A stretch of DNA of 64,000 nt from Candidatus Binatia bacterium (GTDB lineage: Bacteria; Desulfobacterota; Binatia; UBA9968; JAJDTQ01), in the NCBI GenBank assembly GCA_022824205.1, contig JAJEAI010000143.1, positions 1 through 64,000 of the forward strand, in the 5' to 3' direction. How positions within the stretch are numbered: the stretch's first letter is position 1; every line of letters starts with the position of its first letter. Of this stretch, positions 37,387-46,403 are shown piece by piece. The notes under the pieces were generated by a model that saw only the letters and a list, made by a program, of their open reading frames with translations, had not been told where the DNA came from and searched no databases. The translations under genes and the position numbers were made by a program.

Positions 37387-37584
37387 CTAGTGTGGTGTCT
37401 GGTTAATTCGCAGCATAATCTGCGGGTCTTTTGCGCCGTCTGCTGTGTAACGTCACCCCGGGCTTGACCCGGGGTCTTCCGCGGGTAGGGGCGACCGCGG
37501 GTCGCCCCTACGGGTCATCGCGCCTTGCCGACAACGAAGAATCCTCCGCATATTATGCCGCGGATTAACCCGACGCGACACTAG
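37387..37584. mobile_element. 198-bp TA-ended MITE with internal palindromes
   Basis: Terminal inverted repeats of about 40 bases: CTAGTGTGGTGTCTGGTTAA at the left and the complement, ending ACGCGACACTAG, at the right; about four of five positions pair. Inside are CCCCGGGCTTGACCCGGGG and a palindrome GTAGGGGCGACC/GGTCGCCCCTAC. The ends TAGTG...CACTA flanked by TA fit a Tc1-mariner/IS630-type non-autonomous element. No protein is encoded. Confidence 0.7.
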
Positions 37585-37596
37585 GTCGAAGGACGC

Positions 37597-38382
37597 CTAC
37601 TGCCCGCGCCACTGCGGCGCGCGCTTCTCCACGAAGGCTCGCGCCCCCTCCTTGATGTCCTCGGTGGTCCGCAGCAACGCCGAGAGGTCGGTCTCCAGGC
37701 GCAGGCCCTCGTCCAGGGTCATCTCGTAGCCCTCGCGCACCGCCTCCTTGGCGAACACGACCGCGATCGGCGCCTTGGTGGCGATGGCGCGGGCGTACTC
37801 CTCGGCCGCGGCCATGAGCCCGTCCCGCCGCACCACCTTGTTCACCAGGCCGATGCGGCAGGCCTCCTGGGCGTCGATGACGCTGCCCGTGAGGATCAGC
37901 TCCAGCGCCTTGCCAAGCCCCACGACCCGCGAAAGCCGCTGGGTGCCGCCGCTCCCGGGGATCATGCCGCGGGACACCTCGGGCAGCCCGAGCCTGGCGT
38001 CCTCCACCGCCACCCGGATGTCGCACGCCAGCGCCAACTCGCAGCCGCCGCCCAAGGCGAAGCCGTTGATGGCAGCGATCACCGGCTTGTTGAGCCGGGC
38101 GATCATCTCGGTGTCGCTGATCTCCAGCTTGGCCTGCCGCGCCGCCACCACCCCGACCTTCTCCTGGGCCGCCTCCTTGAGGTCCCGTCCCGCCGAGAAC
38201 GAGCGCTCTCCGGCGCCGGTAACGATGACGACCCGAACCTCCGGGTCCTGCCGGATGGCCGTCACCGCGTGGATGAGTTCCTCGCGCATCTGCCGGTTGC
38301 GCGCGTTCAACACCTCCGGCCGGTTCAGCGTCACGTACGCGATGCCGTCCCTTCGCTCAAACAGGATCGCCTTGTAGTCCAT
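37597..38382 (-). CDS. Enoyl-CoA hydratase/isomerase family protein
   Basis: 261 residues, a typical crotonase. Oxyanion-hole residues lie in FSAGRDLKE and GFALGGGCELALACD. The two catalytic glutamates of true hydratases are present as E115 (GGCELAL) and E135 (GLPEVSRGMIPGSGGTQRL), so it should hydrate trans-2-enoyl-CoA. The C-terminal helix TEDIKEGARAFVEKRAPQWRG is standard. It ends close to the 198-bp element and could be expressed with the TPR gene region upstream, although a gap of about 90 bases and no overlap leave this open. Confidence 0.92.
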   Translation of the reverse strand: MDYKAILFERRDGIAYVTLNRPEVLNARNRQMREELIHAVTAIRQDPEVRVVIVTGAGERSFSAGRDLKEAAQEKVGVVAARQAKLEISDTEMIARLNKPVIAAINGFALGGGCELALACDIRVAVEDARLGLPEVSRGMIPGSGGTQRLSRVVGLGKALELILTGSVIDAQEACRIGLVNKVVRRDGLMAAAEEYARAIATKAPIAVVFAKEAVREGYEMTLDEGLRLETDLSALLRTTEDIKEGARAFVEKRAPQWRGQ

Positions 38383-38474
38383 GGTTCTTCTCCTCTACTC
38401 CATATTCGCCGTCATTGACAGGGAATGACGCCGAGCCGAAGTCGGCACCGCGCTTGATCCAGCCGCCCCCCCGG

Positions 38475-40946
38475 CTATCGCGTGGGGAGCGGGTCGTCGC
38501 CCGCGGGACGGAGCCGGCGCAAATCCTCGATGGCAGCACGGGCCGTTTCGAGCCCCGGGTCCAGGGACAGGGCGCGTTCGAAGCTGCGAAGCGAATCCTG
38601 GAGCCGGCCCAAGTGGTACAGCGTCGCTCCCAGGTTGGCATGGGCCTGCGCGTTGTTCGGATCGACCTCGAGCATACGGCGATAGAGCCCGCGCGCGTCC
38701 TCGTAGCGCTTTTGCCCGAAACGCGCCATCGCAAGATGATCGAGCGCGCCGGCGTTCCGAGGATCGAACGCCACCGCGCGCTCGAAGTACTTCACCGCCG
38801 CCTCGGCCCGATCGAGCCGCTCGGACGCCTTGCCCATCAACAGGAGACGAGCGGTCACGGTCGGCGCGAGCGGGCGTAGGGCCACCGCGCGCGCCAGCGA
38901 CTCGACGGCCTCTTCGTAGCGTTCGAGTTCGTACAGGGAAGTGCCGAGACCGGCATGGGCCATCGCGAACCCGGGGTCGATGGCAAGGGCCGCGCGGTAC
39001 CGTTCGATGGACTCCGGGTAGCGCCCGTGTTCCCTGAGCACTTCGGCAACGTTGTGCAGGATCGCGGCGTCTCCGGGGTCCATGGCCACGGCACGCCGCA
39101 GGTAGGCGTCGGCCTCGTCGAAGCGCCGCTGGACGAAACGCAGCCGCCCCATATCCACCAGGGCCATGGCCGCGCCGGGGGTGATCTGCGCCGCTCGCAA
39201 CAAGTGTCGTTCCGCCTCCTCGAAGCGCCCGAGGGCAAGCCATGCACGTCCGGCGAGCAGGTGAAGCGCGTGGAGAGCGGGCGCGCGCGGCATCAACGCC
39301 AACGCCCGACCCATCGACGCCACGGCTTCCTCGTAGCGCTTCAACCCGTAGAGCGAAGTGCCGAGGCCCGCGTGGGCCAGAGCATTGTCCCGGTCCCGCG
39401 CGAGCAACTTGCGGAACCGCGCCACCGCCTCCTGGTAGCGGCCCTGTCTGCGCCGCAGCTCCGCCATGTTCTGCGCCGCGTCCTTGTTGCGCGGATCGAG
39501 CGCCAGGGCACGGGACAACTGCTCCTCGGCCTCGTCGAAACGCCCCTTGAGCAGCAACGCGCGGCCGAGGTTGACGCGCGCACTGGCCGCGTCGGGACGC
39601 TGTTCAACCGCCACGCGGCTCGCGGCGTAACCCTCCTCGACGCGGCCCGCCTCGAACAGCGCGGCGCCGAGATTGAGGTGGGCATCACGGGCGTCGGGAT
39701 TAAGCGACACGATGTGGCTGAAGAACGTGATCCCGTCGCGGTAGATCCCGGCCTGGCGCCAGGTCAGGGTGCCGAGCGACACGACCACCGCGGCGAAGAC
39801 GGCCATGGCCGCGAACCGGAACCCGTCCGGCAACCGCGTCGAAGCGTGCGCCGCACCCCCGGCCAGCACCGCCATCACCCCGATGCCGGCCAGGTACTGG
39901 AAACGGTCGGCCACGAAGGAGAACTGCATGTAGCCGTAGTCCACGAATCCGAGGACCGGGGAGAGGGTCAACCCAAAGAACGCGGCGCCCACCGCGGGCC
40001 CCCGCCCGAACCACCGCCGGCCGAACCACAGGAGCGCCGCCACGCCCGCGGCGGCGACGACGTAGAGCCAACCGTACAACTCCGCGGCGCGAACCTCCCA
40101 CAACGGGTAGATCACCGCCAGCTCGGCGGGCCAGAGCAGCTTGCCGACGTAAAACCACAGCGCGCGTCCCGCGATCAGAATCCGTTCCAGCAGCGAGTAC
40201 CCGAGCGCCAGCGGTTCGCGCGACGTGTAGAACGCAAAGTCGGCCGCGGTGATGGCGAGGCCGGCCGCGAACATCGGCGCGACGCGTACCCATTCCATCG
40301 CCGTCACCCGCCCCCGCTGCCACCAGTGCCACAGGAGCAAGGCCGCGGGCAGGGTGACCGCGATCGACTTCGAGAGCAGACCCGCGACGTACAGGCCCAA
40401 GGCCAGGCCGTACCGCGCCTTGTTTGGCGCTTCGGTGAAGCGTATCCAGACAAGCACCGCGCTCAGGTAGAACAACGCCGAGAGAAGGTCCTTGCGTTCG
40501 ATGACCCAGGCCACCGACTCTACGTGCATGGGGTGAACGGCGAACACCGCGGCCACGGCCCAGGCGCCCGGCACCAGGAGCACCCGCAGCAAGCGCCACA
40601 CCAGCACGGTGTTGACCGCGTGCAGCAGCACGTTGACGACGTGATAGCCGAGCGGATCGAGCCCCCACAGCTTGTGCTCCAACCAGAAGCTCGTGTACAC
40701 GATGGGCCAGTAATGCCCTTCTTTCCCGATGTCGGAGGGTGAGAGCCAGATGCTCCAAAGGCCGGACCACCGCTGGAGGGTCGGCTCTTGGGTGAAGATC
40801 ACGTCATCCCAGACGAAACCGCCCGAGAGCGATGGAAGGTAGGCGACGACGACCATGAAGACGAGCGCCAGCATCGCGGGCACATCGCGGCGCGAGATTC
40901 CAGCGAGTTGCCCCACCGCGGCACCGTGCCCGGGTCCTGCCTTCAC
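38475..40946 (-). CDS. Membrane protein with TMTC-like glycosyltransferase fold and TPR array
   Basis: 823 residues. The N-terminal half (about 25-440) has around 10-11 membrane helices with features of the GT-C/TMTC class: D47-D48 in GGFVWDDVIF, WPIVYTSFWLEHKLWGLDPLG, YHVVNVLLHAVNTVLVW and VHPMHVESVAWVIERKDLLSAL. The C-terminal half (about 445-815) has about 11 tetratricopeptide repeats. Eukaryotic TMTC proteins O-mannosylate extracellular proteins; a protein glycosylation role here is inferred. GTG 40946 with GGAG upstream is taken as start. The TPRs form a duplicated block of four. Confidence 0.8.
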   Translation of the reverse strand: MKAGPGHGAAVGQLAGISRRDVPAMLALVFMVVVAYLPSLSGGFVWDDVIFTQEPTLQRWSGLWSIWLSPSDIGKEGHYWPIVYTSFWLEHKLWGLDPLGYHVVNVLLHAVNTVLVWRLLRVLLVPGAWAVAAVFAVHPMHVESVAWVIERKDLLSALFYLSAVLVWIRFTEAPNKARYGLALGLYVAGLLSKSIAVTLPAALLLWHWWQRGRVTAMEWVRVAPMFAAGLAITAADFAFYTSREPLALGYSLLERILIAGRALWFYVGKLLWPAELAVIYPLWEVRAAELYGWLYVVAAAGVAALLWFGRRWFGRGPAVGAAFFGLTLSPVLGFVDYGYMQFSFVADRFQYLAGIGVMAVLAGGAAHASTRLPDGFRFAAMAVFAAVVVSLGTLTWRQAGIYRDGITFFSHIVSLNPDARDAHLNLGAALFEAGRVEEGYAASRVAVEQRPDAASARVNLGRALLLKGRFDEAEEQLSRALALDPRNKDAAQNMAELRRRQGRYQEAVARFRKLLARDRDNALAHAGLGTSLYGLKRYEEAVASMGRALALMPRAPALHALHLLAGRAWLALGRFEEAERHLLRAAQITPGAAMALVDMGRLRFVQRRFDEADAYLRRAVAMDPGDAAILHNVAEVLREHGRYPESIERYRAALAIDPGFAMAHAGLGTSLYELERYEEAVESLARAVALRPLAPTVTARLLLMGKASERLDRAEAAVKYFERAVAFDPRNAGALDHLAMARFGQKRYEDARGLYRRMLEVDPNNAQAHANLGATLYHLGRLQDSLRSFERALSLDPGLETARAAIEDLRRLRPAGDDPLPTR

Positions 40947-41028
40947 GACTTTTTCTCCGCTACCAAGCTCGGTCCGTGCAGCGAACCGCCGGATGGAACC
41001 GACCGGAACTTTCTCCGGTCACTGACCG

Positions 41029-43455
41029 TCAAAACGCGCCCGCGTCGTCCAGGCCGCGGATCTGCTCGTCCGTCATGCCCAGCAGGCCGCTCAGGACCGC
41101 GCGGGTGTCCTGGCCAAGTAGCGGAGCATGGCGGCGGATCTCTCCCGGCGTCTCCGAGAGCTTCGTCACGATTCCCGGCAGCGTGAGCCTGCCCTGGCGC
41201 GGATGCTCGTGCGCGACCACGGAGCCGCGGGCGCGCAGATGCGGGTCGTGGACCAGCGTGGTGCCGTCACACACCATGCCGGCGGTCACGCCGTGGGCCT
41301 GGAGGGTCTCCATGGCCTCCCGCGCGGTGCGTTGCCGGGTCCACTCGGAAACGATCTCGTTCACGGCTTCGGCGTGGGCCAGACGCGATGCCGCCGTACC
41401 GAAGCGGTCGTCTCGCGCCGCCGCACGGTGTCCCGTGGCCTCACAAAAATGTCGCCACTCTTCATCGTCGGCCACGGTGACCGCGCACCACGCGTCCTCG
41501 CCCCGGCAGGGGTAGCAGCCGTGGGGCGCTGCCGCGCGGCCCCGGTTTCCCATGGGTTCCGCGGCGCGCCCGTTGACCAGGGCGTCCAGCAACGCGGGGC
41601 CGATGAGCGACGCGGTGACCTCCCCCTGGGCGATGTCGATGAGCTGTCCCTCGCCGGTGTTGGCGCGGTGGTGCAGCGCCGCCATGAGCACGAAGGCCAT
41701 GTGAATCGACACGATGTAATCGGGGTAGGAGGTCTGCGATCCCACCGGCGCGCCGCCGTCCGGATGATTCCACAGCCACGTCATGCCGGAGAACGGCATC
41801 AGGCTGGGTCCCCAGGTCACGTAGTTCTTCCGCGGTCCGGTGGTGCCGAGTCCCTGCAGCCGGATCATGATGATGTCGGGCTTGAACGCCCGGAGATCCT
41901 CGTAGCCAAGGCCCAGGCGGCCCATCACTCCGACGCTGAAGTTCTCCACGACCACGTCGCTCCGGGCGATGATGCGGCGCGCCACCTCCCTGCCCTCTTC
42001 GGTCTTGAGGTTGGCGGTCACCGACAGCTTGTTGCGGTTGTGGTCGGCGAAGGGAAGCGACGCCTCCACGTCCTTGTTGCCCTCGCGGATGCGCCAAGTG
42101 TCGGGCCGCGCCCGCGACTCGATCTTGATGACCTCGGCGCCGAAACAGGCGAGCTGCATGGTGCCGTAGGGGCCCGCGACCATGTGGGTGAAGTCCGCGA
42201 CGCGGATGCCAGCCAATGGCGGCGAACCAACCGGCGATGCCGGGGCCATGGCCACACTCCCCGGTCTATCCCTTCGCGAATCGTCAGGCACCGGCCCCTC
42301 TCCGCCGAGCAGTTCCCGGTCATGCTCCCCTACCGCCGGCGCATGGTGCCGGAAGCGCCAGCAGTCCGTCTTGTAGGCCCGACCGGGAAACTCCATAGCG
42401 CCGAGCCGCGGGTGTACGGTGTCGATGACGAAGCCGCGGGAGCGGATGTGCGGGTCGTGTACGAAGTCCAGCGGCGTGTTCACCGGGGCGCACGGGACGT
42501 GGCGCGCCTGGAGTTCTTCGTAGACCTCTTCCTTGGGCAGCAGCGCCAGGATCCCGGACACGACACGGTCCACTTCGGCCACGTGCGCGCGCCGGTAGAC
42601 GGGGTCCCCGAACTCCTCGCGCGCCAGCGCCTCCGGGTGGCCGAGCCAGTCCACGAAGCGGCCCCACGCCCCCGGCTGCGAATTGGTGACGAAGATGTGT
42701 ACGAAGCCGTCGGCGCAACGGTAGATGGTGCCGGGCGTGGCGAAGCGGTGCTGTGTGCCGTCCCGGCGCGGGTGCGCGCCCGTGGAGGCGGAACGCGACA
42801 CCAGGTTCTCCATGGCCGCCAGGCAGTCCATCATCGACACGTCGACATGCTGTCCCGGACCGCCCCGGCGGACATGCCACAGTGCCACGAGGATTGTCAG
42901 GGCGGCGTGGGCCGAGCCCACCAGGAACGCCTGCGCGCCCGGCGCGTTCACCGGCGGGGCCGACGGCTTGCCGCTCACGTACATGAGCCCGCCCATGGCG
43001 AACGCCGTGAGTCCGGACCAACGGTACCGGCTGTAGGGGCCGACCTGGCCGAAGGCGGTGACCGACGCGTAGACCAGCCCCGGGTTGAGCGCGCGCAGGT
43101 CCGCGTACCCCAACCCCATGGCGGGAAGGGTTCCGGGCGTGGCGCTCTCCACCACCGCATCCGCCGTGCGCGCCAGGCGCCGCACCCGCTCCCGCCCCGT
43201 CTCGGTGTCCAGGTCCGCGGTCACGCTCTTCTTGTTGGCGTTGAAGTAAAGGAAGGGAAGGCTTCGGTCCGGTCCCGGTCGGTCCTCCGCGAACGGCGGC
43301 TCATCCCGCGAAGGGCTGCCGCCGGGCGGCTCCACCTTGATGACCTCGGCGCCGAAGTCCGCCAGCAGCTTGCCGCAGTACTCGCCCTCGGCGCCCGCCA
43401 GCTCCAGGACCCTCACGCCGTCCAGCGCCTGTGATGTGCTTAGCGTCTGTGCCAT
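41029..43455 (-). CDS. Tandem-domain CaiB/BaiF class III CoA-transferase
   Basis: 808 residues, twice the normal size: two complete CaiB/BaiF domains (about 1-390 and 405-805) joined by a short linker. Each begins with the family start (LDGVRVLELAGAEGEYCGKLLADFG; LAGIRVADFTHMVAGPYG). Domain 1 has F177 where the catalytic Asp is expected; domain 2 keeps it as D579 in SYPDYIV. So only the second half should form the aspartyl-CoA intermediate. Separate genes equivalent to the two halves lie at 59601-60797 and 58387-59601. Substrate unknown. The gene stands 123 bases upstream of the TMTC-like gene's GTG-side region on the same strand. Confidence 0.88.
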   Translation of the reverse strand: MAQTLSTSQALDGVRVLELAGAEGEYCGKLLADFGAEVIKVEPPGGSPSRDEPPFAEDRPGPDRSLPFLYFNANKKSVTADLDTETGRERVRRLARTADAVVESATPGTLPAMGLGYADLRALNPGLVYASVTAFGQVGPYSRYRWSGLTAFAMGGLMYVSGKPSAPPVNAPGAQAFLVGSAHAALTILVALWHVRRGGPGQHVDVSMMDCLAAMENLVSRSASTGAHPRRDGTQHRFATPGTIYRCADGFVHIFVTNSQPGAWGRFVDWLGHPEALAREEFGDPVYRRAHVAEVDRVVSGILALLPKEEVYEELQARHVPCAPVNTPLDFVHDPHIRSRGFVIDTVHPRLGAMEFPGRAYKTDCWRFRHHAPAVGEHDRELLGGEGPVPDDSRRDRPGSVAMAPASPVGSPPLAGIRVADFTHMVAGPYGTMQLACFGAEVIKIESRARPDTWRIREGNKDVEASLPFADHNRNKLSVTANLKTEEGREVARRIIARSDVVVENFSVGVMGRLGLGYEDLRAFKPDIIMIRLQGLGTTGPRKNYVTWGPSLMPFSGMTWLWNHPDGGAPVGSQTSYPDYIVSIHMAFVLMAALHHRANTGEGQLIDIAQGEVTASLIGPALLDALVNGRAAEPMGNRGRAAAPHGCYPCRGEDAWCAVTVADDEEWRHFCEATGHRAAARDDRFGTAASRLAHAEAVNEIVSEWTRQRTAREAMETLQAHGVTAGMVCDGTTLVHDPHLRARGSVVAHEHPRQGRLTLPGIVTKLSETPGEIRRHAPLLGQDTRAVLSGLLGMTDEQIRGLDDAGAF

Positions 43456-43485
43456 CGGTCCGACCGTTTCAAGCGTGACCGCGCC

Positions 43486-43546
43486 CTTCGACTCCGCTCC
43501 GCGAAGCTTGTCCCGAGCCTTGTTGAAGGGCTCAGGGCGAAGGTCG
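43486..43546. repeat. Dispersed GCCCTTCGAC-type repeat
   Basis: CGCCCTTCGACTCCGCTCCG through GGGCTCAGGGCGAAGGTCG, related in reverse orientation to the repeats at 4271-4343 and 54787-54841. It lies in the short gap between the citrate synthase and double CoA-transferase genes. Confidence 0.5.
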
Positions 43547-43578
43547 TCGAGGAAGCGTGATCGAAGACCGTTCGGCTT

Positions 43579-44700
43579 CTATCCGCGTCGATCCAGGGGC
43601 TCGAACTCGAGGCCCGTGGCGCCCACATAGCGCGAGTTGGGCCGGTAGAGGCGGTTGTTTTCCATCTGCTCGATGATGTGCGCCGACCAGCCCACCACCC
43701 GGCTCATGGCGAAGATGGGTGTGTTGAGGCTGATGGGGATCTTCATCATGTGGTAGATCGGCGCGGCGTAGAAGTCCACGTTGGGGCAGAGGTTCTTCTC
43801 GCGCCGCATGACCTCCTCCACCGTGACGCAGATGTCGCTCAAGCGGGTGTCGTCGAGCTGCTTGCCCAGCAGCGCACCCCACTTCTTGGCCACCTCCACG
43901 CGCGAGTCCGCGGTCTTGTAGATGCGGTGGCCGAACCCCATGACGCGCTCCTTCCGGCGCAGGCTCTCCGCCACCCAGGCCTGGGCGCGGGACGGCTCGC
44001 CTATCTCCAGGATCACGTCCATGGCCTTCTCGTTGGCGCCGCCGTGAAGCGGCCCCTTGAGGGCGGCGATGGCGCCCACCACCGCGCCGTAGAGGTCCGA
44101 CAGGGTGGAAGCGATCACCCGGGCGGTGAACGTGGAGGCGTTGAACTCGTGCTCCATGTAGAGGATCAGCGTCACCTCCAGCACCCTGGCCTCGAACTCG
44201 TCCGGCCGCTCGCCGCGCAGCATGTAGAGGAAGTTGGCCGCGTGGTTGAGCTCGGGGTCCGGCGCCACCGCCTCCAGGCCCTGGGAGAGCCGGTGCAGCG
44301 CCGCCACCGCCGTGGCCATGCGCGCGAGGAGGCGCGTCGCCTTCCTCAGGTTGGCGTCGTGAGAATCATCGCCGGCATCCGGGTCGTAGAGCGCCAGCGC
44401 CGAGACCGCGGTGCGCAGGGCGTCCATGGGAACCGCATCCGGCGGGAGCCCCTTCAGGCTCTCCACCACGGCCGCCGGCAACGCCCGGCCCGCGCGCAGC
44501 TCCGCATCGAAGGCATCCATCCCGGCGGTGTCGGGGAGCCGGCCGAACAGCACGAGATAAGCCACTTCTTCAAAGCGCGCCTGCTCGGCCAGGTCGTGCA
44601 CGTCGTAGCCCCGGTAGATCAACTCGCCTTCCGGACGGACCGAGCAGATGGCCGTCTCCCCGGCCACCACCCCTTCCAGACCCGGTCTAACATCTGACAT
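43579..44700 (-). CDS. Citrate synthase / 2-methylcitrate synthase
   Basis: 373 residues, the short type-I-like bacterial citrate synthase length. Catalytic residues are clear: His in GPLHGGANEKA, His in VMGFGHRIYKTADSR and Asp in CPNVDFYAAPIYHMM. The N-terminal GLEGVVAGETAICSVRPEGELIYRGYDVHDL is typical of CitZ/PrpC proteins, which may use oxaloacetate with acetyl-CoA or propionyl-CoA. No prpB/prpD neighbour is present, so the choice stays open. The start at 44700 follows GGGAGG by five bases; the in-frame extension to 44766 lacks homology. Confidence 0.9.
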   Translation of the reverse strand: MSDVRPGLEGVVAGETAICSVRPEGELIYRGYDVHDLAEQARFEEVAYLVLFGRLPDTAGMDAFDAELRAGRALPAAVVESLKGLPPDAVPMDALRTAVSALALYDPDAGDDSHDANLRKATRLLARMATAVAALHRLSQGLEAVAPDPELNHAANFLYMLRGERPDEFEARVLEVTLILYMEHEFNASTFTARVIASTLSDLYGAVVGAIAALKGPLHGGANEKAMDVILEIGEPSRAQAWVAESLRRKERVMGFGHRIYKTADSRVEVAKKWGALLGKQLDDTRLSDICVTVEEVMRREKNLCPNVDFYAAPIYHMMKIPISLNTPIFAMSRVVGWSAHIIEQMENNRLYRPNSRYVGATGLEFEPLDRRG

Positions 44701-44867
44701 CCATGCCTCCCGCGGGGCGCCTCGCCGCGGCGCCCGGAATGCCCCTTGAGATAGATATCGGAACAATATCGGGACAATTACTTGAATAAGGACCGGCGTT
44801 CAACCGAGGCGGACCGCGATCCCTCGCCACACACCCGCGCCCCACCACACGGATCGGAGTATCGGTG

Positions 44868-46007
44868 TCAGATGGCCTTGGCCCTGCGCAACTCACGGAT
44901 CTCCGCGGTCGCGTACCCCAACTCCTTGAGCACCGCGGCGGTGTGTTGGCCCACGCGGCAGGTCTTTCCCCCGGGGCCGCGCGCGCCCGCGAACCAGAAC
45001 GGCGGCGTGAACTTCACCGTACCGGCGTCCTTCCGCCGTGCCAGCGTCTTGCGGAAACGCACGTGCGGGTCTTCCATGACCTCCTCGGGTTCGTACACCG
45101 GTGCCACGGACAGGCCGTAGTCGTTTCGGAGCAGCGCGACCCAGTCGTCCCGCGGACGAGTCTTGAAGACGCGGCGCATGGCCGCCTTGATGCGTGGCGT
45201 CTTGTCCGGGTCGAAAGCCGCGCCGGCGTACCGATCCAGCCCCAAGGCCTTGCACAGGAGCCCCCACTGCTTGGGCCCCAGGGCCGCCAGCGACACGAAT
45301 CCGCCGTCCGCCGCCTCGTAGGTATCGTAGCAGGCGGCCGTGCCGGCCAGGGTGGCGTGCTCGCGCTTGACCTCCGGACTCGACCTGCGCGGCGGCGGAT
45401 CGAGCATCAGGTACCGCGCCACCAGGAGCAGGGTCCAGTCGAACATGGAGATGTCGATGTAGCGCCCCTCTCCTTCCCGCAGCACGGCTATGTAGGCGGC
45501 GAGGATGGCGGTCAGGGCCGGGTAGCCGCCGCCGGCCACGTCCGCCACCTGGGCCGCCGGAGGCAGCGGCCGCCGGCCGGCCTCCCGCCCGATGGCGAGC
45601 ATCCCGCTCAACGCCAGGAAATTGATGTCGTGGGCCGAGTACGCCACCGACGGGCCGTTCTGGCCGAAGCTGGAGATGGAGCAATAGACGAGCCTGGGGT
45701 TCAGCTCCCGGAAGGTGTCGTAGTCCACCCGGAGCCGGCGCGCGACCCCGGGCCTGAACCCCTCCACGACGATGTCCGACCGCTTGGCCAGGGAATGAAC
45801 GATCTCGCGCCCGGCGTCGGTCTTGAGGTTGAGCGCGATGCTCCGCTTGCCCTGGTTGAGGTAGGGCGCGCCCGAACGCACGGCGCCGGGCTCCTCGACC
45901 TTGAGAATCTCGGCGCCCAGGCCCGCCAGGAGCCACGTGCACAGCGTGCCGGGGTACATGTGGCTCAGGTCGAGGACCTTGACGCCGTCGAGGATCGGTT
46001 TGGACAT
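44868..46007 (-). CDS. CaiB/BaiF class III CoA-transferase
   Basis: 379 residues, a normal single-domain family member. N-terminal ILDGVKVLDLSHMYPGTLCTWLLAGLGAEILKVEEP binds CoA; LNLKTDAGREIVHSLAKRSDIVVEGFRPG follows; the catalytic Asp is D156 in AQVADVAGGGYPAL. It therefore should be active by itself as a homodimer, unlike the partner-type genes elsewhere in the window. AAGGAGG precedes the start at 46007. It is transcribed toward citrate synthase with a 167-base gap. Substrate unknown; carnitine, formyl or aryl-acyl CoA transfers are known in the family. Confidence 0.92.
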   Translation of the reverse strand: MSKPILDGVKVLDLSHMYPGTLCTWLLAGLGAEILKVEEPGAVRSGAPYLNQGKRSIALNLKTDAGREIVHSLAKRSDIVVEGFRPGVARRLRVDYDTFRELNPRLVYCSISSFGQNGPSVAYSAHDINFLALSGMLAIGREAGRRPLPPAAQVADVAGGGYPALTAILAAYIAVLREGEGRYIDISMFDWTLLLVARYLMLDPPPRRSSPEVKREHATLAGTAACYDTYEAADGGFVSLAALGPKQWGLLCKALGLDRYAGAAFDPDKTPRIKAAMRRVFKTRPRDDWVALLRNDYGLSVAPVYEPEEVMEDPHVRFRKTLARRKDAGTVKFTPPFWFAGARGPGGKTCRVGQHTAAVLKELGYATAEIRELRRAKAI

Positions 46008-46137
46008 ACGGCCTCCTTGCGGGAATGGAATCATGGGCGCGGAGGTTGCACAAGTCGAGGGCAACCCCGCTGCGCCACCCCTGGATTCCCGCCTTCCAAG
46101 CCGTATCAAAACTCTTATGGCACCCACGTCACAGAAC

Positions 46138-46237
46138 GTCATTCCCGCGAAAGCGGGAATCCAGGCGGGGTTGGGAGGGGCAAACGACCGCATTCCCCAC
46201 GCCACCACCCCTGGATTCCCGCTTTCGCGGGAATGAC
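46138..46237. repeat. REP/MITE-like palindrome (copy 6) with shared flanks
   Basis: GTCATTCCCGCGAAAGCGGG pairs with CCCGCTTTCGCGGGAATGAC. A truncated piece with CCTGGATTCCCG(C) and TATCAAAACTC lies at 46078-46125, and the right flank to about 46300 resembles 25299-25440. The 396-base gap contains only these repeats and the promoter at 46326. Confidence 0.75.
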
Positions 46238-46325
46238 GGATTGGTGTTTGGTCGCCAGGAAGCAGCGTTCTGACACGGCCTGTTTCGCGGGAATGACGAT
46301 TCGAGAGGTCCGACGGGAGTCGTTG

Positions 46326-46354
46326 TTGAAATGCCCCGCCCGCTGGTTTATCGT
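46326..46354 (+). promoter_or_regulatory. Sigma-70-type promoter for the tandem TTT binding-protein genes
   Basis: TTGAAA (46326-46331), 17 bases, TATCGT (46349-46354), just downstream of the repeat element and 50 bases before ATG 46404, which has its own AAGGAGAA ribosome site. Confidence 0.45.
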
Positions 46355-46403
46355 AGCCCGGTGCGAAAAGGATAGGACTCTTCAACCGACAAGGAGAACC
46401 ACC

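Noticed and set aside
22923-46237. The recurring GTCATTCCCGCG...CGGGAATGAC units as a CRISPR array
   Set aside because: Copies are kilobases apart, palindromic with paired arms, and lie singly between genes; no regular spacers or cas genes exist.
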